Of a stretch of DNA of 64,000 nucleotides, positions 9,180 through 18,534 are shown piece after piece (the first letter of the stretch is position 1; each line of letters opens with the position of its first letter). The DNA is taken from the NCBI RefSeq assembly GCF_028622115.1, contig NZ_CP097263.1:3224001-3288000 (forward strand), in the 5' to 3' direction. The notes under the pieces are model-generated. The model saw nothing but the letters and a program-made list of their open reading frames with translations, was not told the origin of the DNA and ran no database searches. The DNA is from Kutzneria chonburiensis. Lineage in GTDB: Bacteria > Actinomycetota > Actinomycetes > Mycobacteriales > Pseudonocardiaceae. Both the position numbers and the translations under genes were made by a program.

Positions 9180-11155
9180 CCCCCGTCTACCTGCCGAGTC
9201 AGCACGCGAGCATGCACGATCTGCCCGATGACGCCGATACCCTGCACACGGTGCTGACCGAGGCCGTCGCGGCGGCCATCGCCCTGCAGCGGCTGGACGG
9301 CAACCTTGAGGATCCGGCGGCCGATGACGACATCGGGGACATGACGCTCGGTGTCGTGTCGCTGTTCTGCCTGGCGTGGCACCGGGAGGACCGCCGGGAC
9401 GCCGAACTGGTGGACGCCGCCCGCCGTGGCGTCGACTTCTTCTTGGCTCAGAGGGTGTTCCGCACCGACAACCCGGGTGAGCCGTTCCTTCGGCTACGCG
9501 ACAGCGGTCTGCCTTACGTCCGCTATCTGCCGGCTACAGGAAGCCATCCGTTCGGCGACTGGCCGAGCACGGTCTGGGCGCTGCTGCACGCCGTCAACAT
9601 CCTCGATCTCGGGCGGTCCGTCCTCACCGAGCGGCAGTACGCCTCGTTGACCGAAGTCGCGGTCGGGTTCTGGCGCTGGCTCACCGAGGCGAGCCTGTTC
9701 AACCCGCAGCACACCGCCAACCAGGCCATCGGCGCGGTGGTCGGCGGACTGACGCTCGGCCGACACCTCCGCTCCCCTGACGGCCGCCGTATCATCGCCG
9801 AAGCGATGTCCTGGTACCACAACGAGATCCGTGCGGCACGGCTGGTCGACCGTGGCCTGCGGCTGCCGGCGGAGCACGGCGCCGGCCACGACCAGAACTA
9901 CCTGCCGATCTCGTTGACCTTCCTGGCCCGGGCGTTCCAGGTCAGCGGCGAGCAGCGCTTCCTCGACGACGGCGACGAGATCGCCCGGTACCTGGAAGGC
10001 CGGCTGTCCAGCCGCGGCTTCGACTTCGGCGGCCCCCGCTACAGCGAACAGCACAGCGGCAGCGAGGGAATGCTCGGGCTGCGCCTGTTCAGCACCCGGG
10101 TCGGGGCCGACATCGGCCGCTACCTCGGCGACCGCCGGGTGGCGTACTACTGCGCCGCCCCGGCCGGTGTCCCCAGTGGACACTTCGCGTTCGCCACGGT
10201 GTGGTTCTGGTTGGACGACCACCACTGGCATCGCGGTCCTGCCGATGCCGTCGTGCACACCGCGCATTCGCTGCGCCAGGGCCGAACCTCGGTGTCATTG
10301 ACCGCACAGTTGACGCCGTACCTGATCGACGCCGGCGGCACAGCGGTTCTTGAGTCCATTGTGGACCATCAGCACGGCATCGGCCCACTGGTCCGGTACG
10401 CCGACGGCCGGCGCATGCTGCTCACCCGGCCGCTCGGCCCGATGCGCACCCGAGAACGCGTCGGAGACCGCTTGGGGGCCAAGCTGATCACCAAGGCCGT
10501 CGTCACCCGGGACCAGATCATGCTTGCCGTGCAACAGTTGTTCGTGTCCGACGGGACCCGGCTGCACGTGGTGACCGTGCTCGACCGGACAGCCCTTCCG
10601 GCCGACGTCACCTTCCTGGCCGGTCTGCCTTACGCAACCGCCGTGAACTCACACCAGCGCAAGATCGTCGAGGTCACCGAGTTCGGCGGTGTGCCGTTCG
10701 ATCTCGGCCGTCCCGACGAGATGCTGACCACCAGCGGCACGCTGATCGCCGGCGGCATGGCCATCACCGCCGGCGCCGGGCTTCGAGTGATCAATCCCCC
10801 GGCCGGGCGGGCCCACTTCAACAGCCCGCAGACCATCGGCCAAACCCAGGAGCAGGTCGCGTTCGACCTGGCCGACGATCCCCGCGGCTACGGCAATCCG
10901 GACGCCGGCTGGCAGCGGGTCGCACAGACCAACCTGGTGCTCGCCGACCAGATCCCCGACGCGCCAACGGATGCCGCGGTGTTCGTCGTCCGCTACGGTC
11001 CGGCGCGGGACGTGACCTCGCCTGACCCGATCGCCGCCTCCGCCAGCCGGACCGCCGACGGTGTCGTGGTTCGAACCCCGGATTTCGTTGCCCTGATCGG
11101 CAATCCGGCCGGCGATGCGCACGGCGAGCCCGTACTGCGGGTGACCGCGCGATGA
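9176..11155 (+). CDS. Unrecognised toroid-like protein, possible novel glycosidase/lyase
   Basis: I do not recognise a family for this 659-aa protein. There is no signal peptide. Residues ~15-340 look like an all-alpha toroid (repeated Trp/Leu-rich helices, FLAQRVF, WALLHAVNILDL, FLARAFQVSG), with conserved-looking polar clusters EHGAGHDQNY and YSEQHSGSEG. Residues ~360-659 are beta-rich. That layout, helical toroid then beta sandwich, recalls heparinase-type lyases and several glycosidase clans. It is ATGA-coupled to the dehydrogenase before it and to the PmoA-like gene after it, so it should act on the same sugar in the cytoplasm. Confidence 0.6.
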   Translation: MTPVYLPSQHASMHDLPDDADTLHTVLTEAVAAAIALQRLDGNLEDPAADDDIGDMTLGVVSLFCLAWHREDRRDAELVDAARRGVDFFLAQRVFRTDNPGEPFLRLRDSGLPYVRYLPATGSHPFGDWPSTVWALLHAVNILDLGRSVLTERQYASLTEVAVGFWRWLTEASLFNPQHTANQAIGAVVGGLTLGRHLRSPDGRRIIAEAMSWYHNEIRAARLVDRGLRLPAEHGAGHDQNYLPISLTFLARAFQVSGEQRFLDDGDEIARYLEGRLSSRGFDFGGPRYSEQHSGSEGMLGLRLFSTRVGADIGRYLGDRRVAYYCAAPAGVPSGHFAFATVWFWLDDHHWHRGPADAVVHTAHSLRQGRTSVSLTAQLTPYLIDAGGTAVLESIVDHQHGIGPLVRYADGRRMLLTRPLGPMRTRERVGDRLGAKLITKAVVTRDQIMLAVQQLFVSDGTRLHVVTVLDRTALPADVTFLAGLPYATAVNSHQRKIVEVTEFGGVPFDLGRPDEMLTTSGTLIAGGMAITAGAGLRVINPPAGRAHFNSPQTIGQTQEQVAFDLADDPRGYGNPDAGWQRVAQTNLVLADQIPDAPTDAAVFVVRYGPARDVTSPDPIAASASRTADGVVVRTPDFVALIGNPAGDAHGEPVLRVTAR

Positions 11156-11940
11156 CCCCCGTCGTCCTCCGGGTCGGGGATTCCGCGGTCGCCGAGTACG
11201 TGGTCGACGCCGAGATCGACCCTCTGCTGGCACCCCGGCCGTACCTGCATCCGGTGCGTACCAGGGCCGGCACCGTCGTCACCGACCTTCGGCCCGCCGA
11301 CCATCCGTGGCATCTCGGCGCCGGCGTGGCCATGCCCGACGTCGCCGGCGCGAATCTGTGGGGCGGGCGCACCTACGTCGCCGGGCAAGGATACGTCTGG
11401 CTGCCCGATCACGGCCGCATCGAGCACATCGCTTGGCGCGAGCAGACCTCCGGTGCGGTAACGCATGACCTGGCCTGGCGGGGACCGCAGGGCAGCACGC
11501 TGTTGGCCGAGCGGCGTACCGTGAGGGCCGTGGGCACTACCAGCGGCTGGCGTCTGACTTTCGCCCTGCGGCTGACCAATCCCGGCGACGCTGCCGTCGA
11601 GCTCCGCAGCCCCGCCGTCAACGGCCGTGGCGACGGCGCCGGCTACGGCGGCTTCTTCTGGCGTTTGCCGCCCACCGCCGACCTCTCACTCGCCTCCGGA
11701 CCGCTCCGCTCCGAACGTGACATCAACGGTTCCGCGTGGCCCTCCCTCACCGTTCGCGGCCAGGCTGCCGGCGGTCGCTACGCCCTCACCTTCAGCGGCC
11801 TCGCCGGCGACGACCGCTGGTTCGTCCGCGCCGCCGAGTACCCTGCCATCGGCTTCGCCTTCGCCTTCGAGCAGCCCCTGGTCATCCCGCCCACCGAGAC
11901 CATCCAACGGATCTACTCCGTCATGGTCAGCGACGGCTGA
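11152..11940 (+). CDS. PmoA / DUF6807 family protein
   Basis: Protein of 262 aa matching the DUF6807 ('methane oxygenase PmoA') family by its DLRPADHPWHLG motif (residues 45-56) and beta-sandwich character. Despite the family name, members commonly sit beside Gfo/Idh/MocA dehydrogenases in sugar operons and are not known to oxidise methane. It has no signal peptide. ATGA overlap with the preceding gene; a strong terminator ends the operon directly after its stop. Confidence 0.75.
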   Translation: MTPVVLRVGDSAVAEYVVDAEIDPLLAPRPYLHPVRTRAGTVVTDLRPADHPWHLGAGVAMPDVAGANLWGGRTYVAGQGYVWLPDHGRIEHIAWREQTSGAVTHDLAWRGPQGSTLLAERRTVRAVGTTSGWRLTFALRLTNPGDAAVELRSPAVNGRGDGAGYGGFFWRLPPTADLSLASGPLRSERDINGSAWPSLTVRGQAAGGRYALTFSGLAGDDRWFVRAAEYPAIGFAFAFEQPLVIPPTETIQRIYSVMVSDG

Positions 11941-11963
11941 CGGGGTCGCAGGCGACCCCGTCA
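11938..11963. terminator. Hairpin terminator between convergent genes
   Basis: Perfect 11-bp stem TGACGGGGTCG / CGACCCCGTCA with a 4-nt loop, beginning in the stop codon of the plus-strand operon and ending just before the stop of the convergent PI-PLC gene. It can serve both strands. Confidence 0.8.
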
Positions 11964-11970
11964 GCGGGTT

Positions 11971-12993
11971 TCAGCCGCGGGGCAACACCTCGGGCAGAAC
12001 CGTGGTGAGGGAGCGCCAATCCGTCGACACCACACTGGCGTGTGCCGCGGCCAACTGCGCCACCCGGGCCTGTGCCTGGGCGACCGTCGGGACGGTGTCA
12101 TCGATGGCCGGAGCCACGCCCTGCGCGTCGGTCATCACGAGCAGGTAGTGGTTGGTGTCGTACCAGGACGTGTCGACCCCGTTGACGTAGGCCGACGCGT
12201 CACCGTCGAACACCACGAACCACGGGCGGATGGTGGTGTCCGTGTAGCGGGTGCGCGGATCACCGGCGGTCGCGCCGAGCACAGCCGGGAAGATCTGCGC
12301 GCTGCCGATGGTGCCGGCCGCGGCCAGATCCCGGAGGTGCTCGGCGTACTCGACATCGGTCCACAGGTGGTCGAACGGGTTCTTCTCCTCGAACGTGCCC
12401 GGGATCGCCTCGACGATCACCTTGCCGGCCAAGGAGCTGCGGCTCGGCCAGTTTCCCACCTTGGCCGCGCTGTCCAAATCGGACTGCCCACGGAGGAGGT
12501 CGGCCGGACGGAACACGGCGCTGCCGAGATGGGCCTGGACGTAACTGTCGAGCGCGGCCGGGCCGAGGCCGATGCTGTTGTCGAAGCCGTTCTTCATCTC
12601 CAGCTTGACCGTGATCGGGCCGTGGCCGGGGTGGGCGGCCAGCCAGATCCGGATGTCGTCCAGGCAGCTGTCCAGGTTCTGGCTTCGGTTGCCGGTGTAG
12701 AGGTCGGTGGCCTTGCCGGCCTGCACACAGTTGTTGTCACTGGCCAACGGGCTGCCGTGGCTGACGTTCCACTTGTGCGTGATCACGTTGACCCAGGTGT
12801 CCAGCTCGACCATCGCCGCGCCGGCATCCAGCGCCTGCGCCAGATAGGTGTACGCGGCCTTGTCGTAGGTGTTGTGGATGCCGACGGTGGTGGCGGCGGC
12901 GAGCGACAGCGCATCGACGCCGGTCGCGCCGGCCGGCAGGGCGGCGCCGAGCATCAGCGCCGCCGCCAGCAGACTTGTGCGGTACAGGGGCAT
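11971..12993 (-). CDS. Secreted Ca-dependent PI-PLC-like phosphodiesterase
   Basis: Exported protein of 340 aa, signal peptide at residues 1-20 ending ...ALPAGA. The PI-PLC X-type barrel shows GIHNTYDK (catalytic His region), MVELDTWVN and WNVSHGSP, and ITVKLEMKNGFD (metal ligands). This matches the bacterial calcium-dependent phosphoinositide phospholipase C group, though several members have no known substrate. Start ATG is set by GGAG 8 nt upstream. It is in line with, but 147 nt after, the GH5 gene, and has its own candidate regulatory site TCGAAACAGTCGA at 13120. Confidence 0.8.
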   Translation of the reverse strand: MPLYRTSLLAAALMLGAALPAGATGVDALSLAAATTVGIHNTYDKAAYTYLAQALDAGAAMVELDTWVNVITHKWNVSHGSPLASDNNCVQAGKATDLYTGNRSQNLDSCLDDIRIWLAAHPGHGPITVKLEMKNGFDNSIGLGPAALDSYVQAHLGSAVFRPADLLRGQSDLDSAAKVGNWPSRSSLAGKVIVEAIPGTFEEKNPFDHLWTDVEYAEHLRDLAAAGTIGSAQIFPAVLGATAGDPRTRYTDTTIRPWFVVFDGDASAYVNGVDTSWYDTNHYLLVMTDAQGVAPAIDDTVPTVAQAQARVAQLAAAHASVVSTDWRSLTTVLPEVLPRG

Positions 12994-13056
12994 TTCGTCT
13001 CCAGACTGGGCCGGCGACGGACGGGCCGGCCGCACCGGATCCTGCCGAGTGTCGAT

Positions 13057-13132
13057 CACAACCCGGTGTCGTTGTGCCGAAGAATCCGCCAACACCGTCG
13101 AATCGACCGCACCCGTCCGTCGAAACAGTCGA
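13057..13132. promoter_or_regulatory. Candidate regulatory sites upstream of the PI-PLC gene
   Basis: The GH5-PLC intergenic space holds CACAAC-8 nt-GTTGTG (13057-13076), a spaced inverted repeat, and TCGAAACAGTCGA (13120-13132). The latter 13-mer recurs exactly, in reverse, at 41525-41537 and with one change at 20812-20824. Confidence 0.4.
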
Positions 13133-13140
13133 AGACTCGC

Positions 13141-14325
13141 CTACCGCACGCCGCTCATGATGGCGTCGATGATGCCCTGGTGGGTCACCGTGGCGGAACG
13201 ACGGTCGAACAGCCCCAGCCCGTACTGGCCGTTGGAGCCGTTGTCCCAGTAGACGGCGACCGCACCGTACTTCTTGGCCGTGGCCACGACGGCGTGCGCG
13301 AAGTCGGCGCGGTACCGGTTGTTCGACGGGTCGAACGACGACTTGTCGATGGCACCGTACTCGCCCACGACGACCGGATAGCCCTTGGCGGCGAACTTGT
13401 CGTACGTCTTCTTCAGCTGCCCGTCCAGATAGTCCTCCTGGCCCCAGGTCGACCGCTTCGACGGGTTGGTGGCGGCCCGGCCCCACTGCGTGATGGCGCC
13501 GCTCTCCGTCCCGGTGAAGTCCCACGGATCGTAGTAGTGGACGGAGATCATGATCCGCTGCTCGCCGCTGGGGATGGAGGCGGAGCGATAGCGGTCGGTG
13601 GGCAGGGTGAAGCCGTAGTCGCCGGTGGTGTAGTCGACGTTCGTGTTCCAGCCGGGCACGAGCAGCCACCGGGAACCGTTGCCCCCACCGGTCTTGCGCA
13701 CCGTGTCCACGAAGATCTGGTTGTAGGCGTTGATGTTCGAGTAGCACGGCTGGGTCGGGCGGCCGTACTGGCCGTCGAACTCCTCGTTCATCGACTCCAT
13801 GACCAGGTGCTGGTCGTAGCCCTGGAACCTGGTGGCGATCTGCTGCCACGCCTTCTGGTACCTGGCTTTGACGGCCGCCTGGTCGGACGAGTCGCAGATC
13901 AGCCAGGAACCGGTCACGGTCTTGTAGCCGTCGCCGTGCATGTTGATGATCACGTACAGGCCGCGGTTGTGGGCGTAGTCGACGACCTGCTGGACCCGGT
14001 TCAGCCACGCCGAGTTGACCGTGTAGTCGGGGCCCGGCCCGATGTCGTTGAGATAGGACACGGGAATCCGGATCGTCTTGAACCCCGAGGCCTTCACGCG
14101 GTCGATCAGCGCCTGCGTGACGACCGGCTGCCCCCAGGCCGTTTCGCTGGGAGTGCCATTGGCGTTGGCCTCGAGCTGGTTGCCCAGATTCCAGCCCGCG
14201 CCCATGTCGGCGACGATCTGCGGAACACGTGCCGCGGTGCCGGCGGACGCCCGGTCGGCCAGGCCGGACAGGGATGCGGCGACTGCCGACAAGGCGGCGA
14301 GGAAAATGATGATGCGCTTGACCAT
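13141..14325 (-). CDS. Secreted GH5 endo-glycanase (cellulase-like)
   Basis: Family GH5 (clan GH-A) retaining glycanase, 394 aa, acting outside the cell. Signal peptide about residues 1-28. WNLGNQLEA at 45-53 is the classical GH5 entry motif. Acid/base Glu181 lies in MESMNEEFDG and the nucleophile Glu322 in VVVGEYGAID; catalytic-site His and Tyr are in ISVHYYDPW near 260. No carbohydrate-binding module is attached, unlike most enzymes here. The start is 7 nt after the cutinase stop, with GAGGG as ribosome site, so the two are co-transcribed. Endoglucanase or mannanase activity cannot be told apart by eye. Confidence 0.88.
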   Translation of the reverse strand: MVKRIIIFLAALSAVAASLSGLADRASAGTAARVPQIVADMGAGWNLGNQLEANANGTPSETAWGQPVVTQALIDRVKASGFKTIRIPVSYLNDIGPGPDYTVNSAWLNRVQQVVDYAHNRGLYVIINMHGDGYKTVTGSWLICDSSDQAAVKARYQKAWQQIATRFQGYDQHLVMESMNEEFDGQYGRPTQPCYSNINAYNQIFVDTVRKTGGGNGSRWLLVPGWNTNVDYTTGDYGFTLPTDRYRSASIPSGEQRIMISVHYYDPWDFTGTESGAITQWGRAATNPSKRSTWGQEDYLDGQLKKTYDKFAAKGYPVVVGEYGAIDKSSFDPSNNRYRADFAHAVVATAKKYGAVAVYWDNGSNGQYGLGLFDRRSATVTHQGIIDAIMSGVR

Positions 14326-14332
14326 GACGCCC

Positions 14333-15226
14333 TCAACCGGCGTGCAGGGGCACGTAGGGGCACTTGGCGCGGTACTGGGAGATGGTGCTGGGGTCGGGCA
14401 GGGCGGGGCACAGGAACTGCGTGTAGCGGCTGTCGCTGTCGACGAAGATCTTCAGCCAGGGGATGAGGACCTTCATCTCGACGTTGTTGGGGTGCGTGTA
14501 GTAGACGTGGCCGGCCCCGGCGATCTGGACGAAGGCGCTCTTGGTGGCGGCGGGCAGGGTTGCGTAGAGGGTGTTGAGGTAGCTGGGAGTCACGACGGTG
14601 TCGTTCTGTCCGCCGATCACCATCGTCGGGACGTGGTCGGTGGACATGTTCTGCGACGGGGAGAACGGCGCCAGGGCGATGGCGGCCTTGAGCGAAGGCT
14701 GGTGCTCGGTCGCGTAGACGACGCCACCGCCGCCCATCGAGTGCCCGAGCACGGACAGCCGGTTGGGGTCGACCCGGTCGCGCACGGGGCTCTGCGTGGT
14801 CAGGTACTTCAGCGCCGCCAACAGTTCCGTGCCGCGAGCGGCGTCGAAGTCGGTGCGGCTGTTGGTCTCGATGCCGATGACGACGAACCCGAAGGACGAC
14901 AGCCAGGGACCCATCCAGGCTTCCTCGTTGCGGAACAAGGCGGTGTAGCCCGGAACGATGGCGACCGCGCCCCACGTGCCGAGGCTGGTGTCGGTCGGAT
15001 AGTAGATGGTGCCGCCGTTGAATCCGTTGCCTGGTGCGACGTTCACCTGCGCGGTGGCGAACGGGCCGTGGCTGGCCTCGATCATCGCCAGGGTGGGGTT
15101 GGGGCCGCGCTGGGTACTGGTCGGCGCGGCGGACGCGGGTGTCGCGGACATGGTCAGCGCGAGTACAGCCGAGACCGCGACGGCGGCGAGCCTGGCCAGC
15201 CGTCCGGATCCGAGATGTCGTTGCAT
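14333..15226 (-). CDS. Cutinase / polyester hydrolase (PETase-like, type I)
   Basis: Secreted alpha/beta hydrolase of 297 aa closely resembling actinobacterial cutinases that hydrolyse polyesters such as PET (TfCut2 group). Signal peptide 1-33; mature start motif RGPNPT at 40-45. Oxyanion Tyr94 in PGYT, nucleophile Ser163 in GHSMGGGG, Asp209 in GGQNDT, His240 in GAGH, and the C-terminal disulfide pair Cys273/Cys289 (FLCP...KCPY). The substrate-clamping Trp of known PET hydrolases is Phe188 here (LAPFSP). A strong AAGGAGG precedes the ATG. A perfect GTTAGCGCTAAC palindrome lies 38 nt upstream, so it is probably co-regulated with the hemicellulases; natural substrates would be plant cutin or acyl esters. 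Confidence 0.87.
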   Translation of the reverse strand: MQRHLGSGRLARLAAVAVSAVLALTMSATPASAAPTSTQRGPNPTLAMIEASHGPFATAQVNVAPGNGFNGGTIYYPTDTSLGTWGAVAIVPGYTALFRNEEAWMGPWLSSFGFVVIGIETNSRTDFDAARGTELLAALKYLTTQSPVRDRVDPNRLSVLGHSMGGGGVVYATEHQPSLKAAIALAPFSPSQNMSTDHVPTMVIGGQNDTVVTPSYLNTLYATLPAATKSAFVQIAGAGHVYYTHPNNVEMKVLIPWLKIFVDSDSRYTQFLCPALPDPSTISQYRAKCPYVPLHAG

Positions 15227-15264
15227 CGTGTGCCTCCTTGTGCAGGGATCAGCGGAAGGCGTGA

Positions 15265-15276
15265 GTTAGCGCTAAC
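15265..15276. promoter_or_regulatory. LacI-type operator GTTAGCGCTAAC upstream of cutinase-GH5 operon
   Basis: Perfect 12-bp palindrome 38 nt before the cutinase ATG, matching the core of the TGTTAGCG(G/C)TAACA sites found elsewhere in the window. It lies between divergent genes, but the GH54 start is 449 nt away, so the cutinase operon is the likely target. Confidence 0.7.
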
Positions 15277-15724
15277 ACTCGTTGTGGCGGAAGGTGATGG
15301 TGTGATCGCACGAACTGCATGCCGATGCTGGAACCCGACCGTCGACAGTGTCAACGGAATGAACATATTCGACGAAAAGGCTCGGATGTTACGCCGAGCG
15401 GCGGTCGAATACCGCCAGGCACGGTCGGCCCCGGTCCCCGTTCGACGGTCTTGACCAAGCGCGAGCTGGCGAGATCTCAGCCCCGATTTTGTTCGGCAGC
15501 CTCGGACGCCATGGCGGGCACGCGGCACAGCCGGGCGCCCGCCTGCGGATGGAAGTTTCACGGCGGACCGATGATGAGTAGTACCCATTTGCGGGTCTAC
15601 CAGCAGCGATGTCCTGCGGCGCGAGCGACCGAACACCGGCATCTTGTTGGGTACCTACGGTCGTGCTGTTCTGGCGGCGCAGATGAGTAACACACATCCG
15701 ACGCCTGAACAAAGGAGTTCATCC
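15277..15724. other. Gene-free stretch between cutinase and GH54 genes
   Basis: No convincing coding sequence on either strand. It contains GGAAGTTTCA (15551-15560), a copy of the GNAA(C/G)TTTCA element seen ahead of several hydrolase genes, and AAGGAG (15712-15717), the ribosome site of the GH54 gene. Confidence 0.5.
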
Positions 15725-17173
15725 ATGGCCTCGCGAAGGTGGCTGCCTCGTGCCGCCAAGATCCTGGCTGTCGGCGCGGCGACGATGCTCGCGGCCGGCA
15801 CGGCGGTGGGCGCGGCGCCGGCCGCGTCCCAAGGCCCGTGTGACATCTACGCGGCCGGTGGGACGCCGTGCGTGGCCGCGCACAGCACGACCCGCGCGCT
15901 GTACGGCGCGTACAGCGGCTCCCTGTACCAGGTGCGGCGTTCCTCCGACAACACGACCCGGAACATCGGGGTGGTGGACGGCTACGCCGACGCCACCGCG
16001 CAGGACTCCTTCTGCGCCGGCACCACGTGCCTCATCACCGTGATCTACGACCAGTCGGGCAAGGGCAACAACCTCACCCAGGCCCCGGGCGGCGGCGCGG
16101 CCGGCGGACCCGACAACCTGGCCAACGCCACGGCGGCGCCGACGATCCTCAACGGCCACAAGGCCTACGGCGTGTACGTCGCGGCCGGCACCGGCTACCG
16201 GAACAACCACACGTCGGGCATCGCCACCGGCGACCAGCCGGAAGGCATGTACGCCATCGTCGACGGCACGCACTACAACGGCGGCTGCTGCTTCGACTAC
16301 GGCAACGCCGAGACGGACAGCAACGACGACGGCAACGGCACCATGGAGGCCATCTACTTCGGCAACATCCGGGTGTGGGGCTACGGCGCCGGCAACGGTC
16401 CATGGATCATGGCCGACCTGGAGAACGGCCTGTTCTCCGGCGTGAACCAGCACTACAACGCCAACGACCCCACCATCAACTACCGCTACACCACGGCGAT
16501 CATCAAGGGCGGCCAGAACCAGTGGGCCATCCGGGGCGGCAACGCCCAGTCCGGCGGCCTTTCGACGTTCTACAGTGGACAGCGGCCCAATGTGGCCGGC
16601 TACAACCCCATGCGCAAGCAGGGCGCGATCATCCTCGGCACCGGCGGCGACAACAGCAAGGGCGCCACCGGCACCTTCTACGAAGGCGTGATGACGTCGG
16701 GTTATCCGTCCGACGCCACGGAGAACTCGGTGCAGGCCAACATCACCGCGGCGGGCTACGGCACCGGCGGCAGCACCGGCACCACCACGGGCCCGCTGCA
16801 CGCCGTGGGCGCGGGTAAATGCCTGGACGTGCCGAACTCGTCCACCACGCCGGGCACGCAGGTGCAGATCCGCCCGTGTTCCGGCGGCGCGAACCAGTCC
16901 TTCACGCGGAGTTCGACCGGGCAGCTGACGGTCTACAACGGGGCGCTGTGTCTGGATGCCAACGGGAGAGGCACCAGCCCCGGCACGAAGGTGATCATCT
17001 GGTCCTGCAACGGGCAGGACAACCAGCAGTGGAACCTCAACGCCGACGGCACGGTGACCGGCGTGCAATCGAGTCTCTGCCTGGATGTTAGCGGTAACAG
17101 CACCGCCGACGGCGCACCGGTCCAGCTCTGGACGTGCACCGGTGGCAGCAACCAGCAGTGGACCTTGGGTTAG
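15725..17173 (+). CDS. GH54 alpha-L-arabinofuranosidase with CBM13
   Basis: Secreted retaining arabinofuranosidase, 482 aa, removing arabinose side chains from arabinoxylan or arabinan. Signal peptide 1-35; the GH54 catalytic domain (36-350) opens with [21 protein letters not shown]. The vicinal disulfide Cys188-Cys189 (GGCCFDYGNAE), nucleophile Glu233 (ADLENG) and acid/base Asp309 (GTGGDN) align with the Aspergillus AbfB residues Glu221 and Asp297. Fungal GH54 enzymes carry CBM42; this one has a ricin-type CBM13 (355-482) instead. ATG set by AAGGAG. Its 3' end encodes DVSGNS through a perfect-format operator that precedes the next gene. Confidence 0.93.
   Translation: MASRRWLPRAAKILAVGAATMLAAGTAVGAAPAASQGPCDIYAAGGTPCVAAHSTTRALYGAYSGSLYQVRRSSDNTTRNIGVVDGYADATAQDSFCAGTTCLITVIYDQSGKGNNLTQAPGGGAAGGPDNLANATAAPTILNGHKAYGVYVAAGTGYRNNHTSGIATGDQPEGMYAIVDGTHYNGGCCFDYGNAETDSNDDGNGTMEAIYFGNIRVWGYGAGNGPWIMADLENGLFSGVNQHYNANDPTINYRYTTAIIKGGQNQWAIRGGNAQSGGLSTFYSGQRPNVAGYNPMRKQGAIILGTGGDNSKGATGTFYEGVMTSGYPSDATENSVQANITAAGYGTGGSTGTTTGPLHAVGAGKCLDVPNSSTTPGTQVQIRPCSGGANQSFTRSSTGQLTVYNGALCLDANGRGTSPGTKVIIWSCNGQDNQQWNLNADGTVTGVQSSLCLDVSGNSTADGAPVQLWTCTGGSNQQWTLG
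17086..17099. promoter_or_regulatory. Operator TGTTAGCGGTAACA inside GH54 CBM13 codons
   Basis: A 14-bp palindrome (one central mismatch) located in the coding sequence for DVSGNS of the upstream CBM13, 85 nt before the ATG of the CE1 esterase gene. The codons used (GTT, GGT) are AT-richer than the local norm, as expected if the DNA is selected as a binding site. Confidence 0.65.
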
Positions 17174-17183
17174 GGGGCACGTG

Positions 17184-18490
<1,307 letters not shown>

Positions 18491-18500
18491 CGGATCACAC

Positions 18501-18532
18501 CGAGAGGCCGCCGCGATCGCGGCGGCCTCTCG
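18501..18532. terminator. Perfect 16-bp hairpin terminator
   Basis: Self-complementary 32-nt sequence (CGAGAGGCCGCCGCGA and its exact complement) between the convergent esterase and GH/CBM2 genes; probably bidirectional. Confidence 0.82.
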
Positions 18533-18534
18533 CG

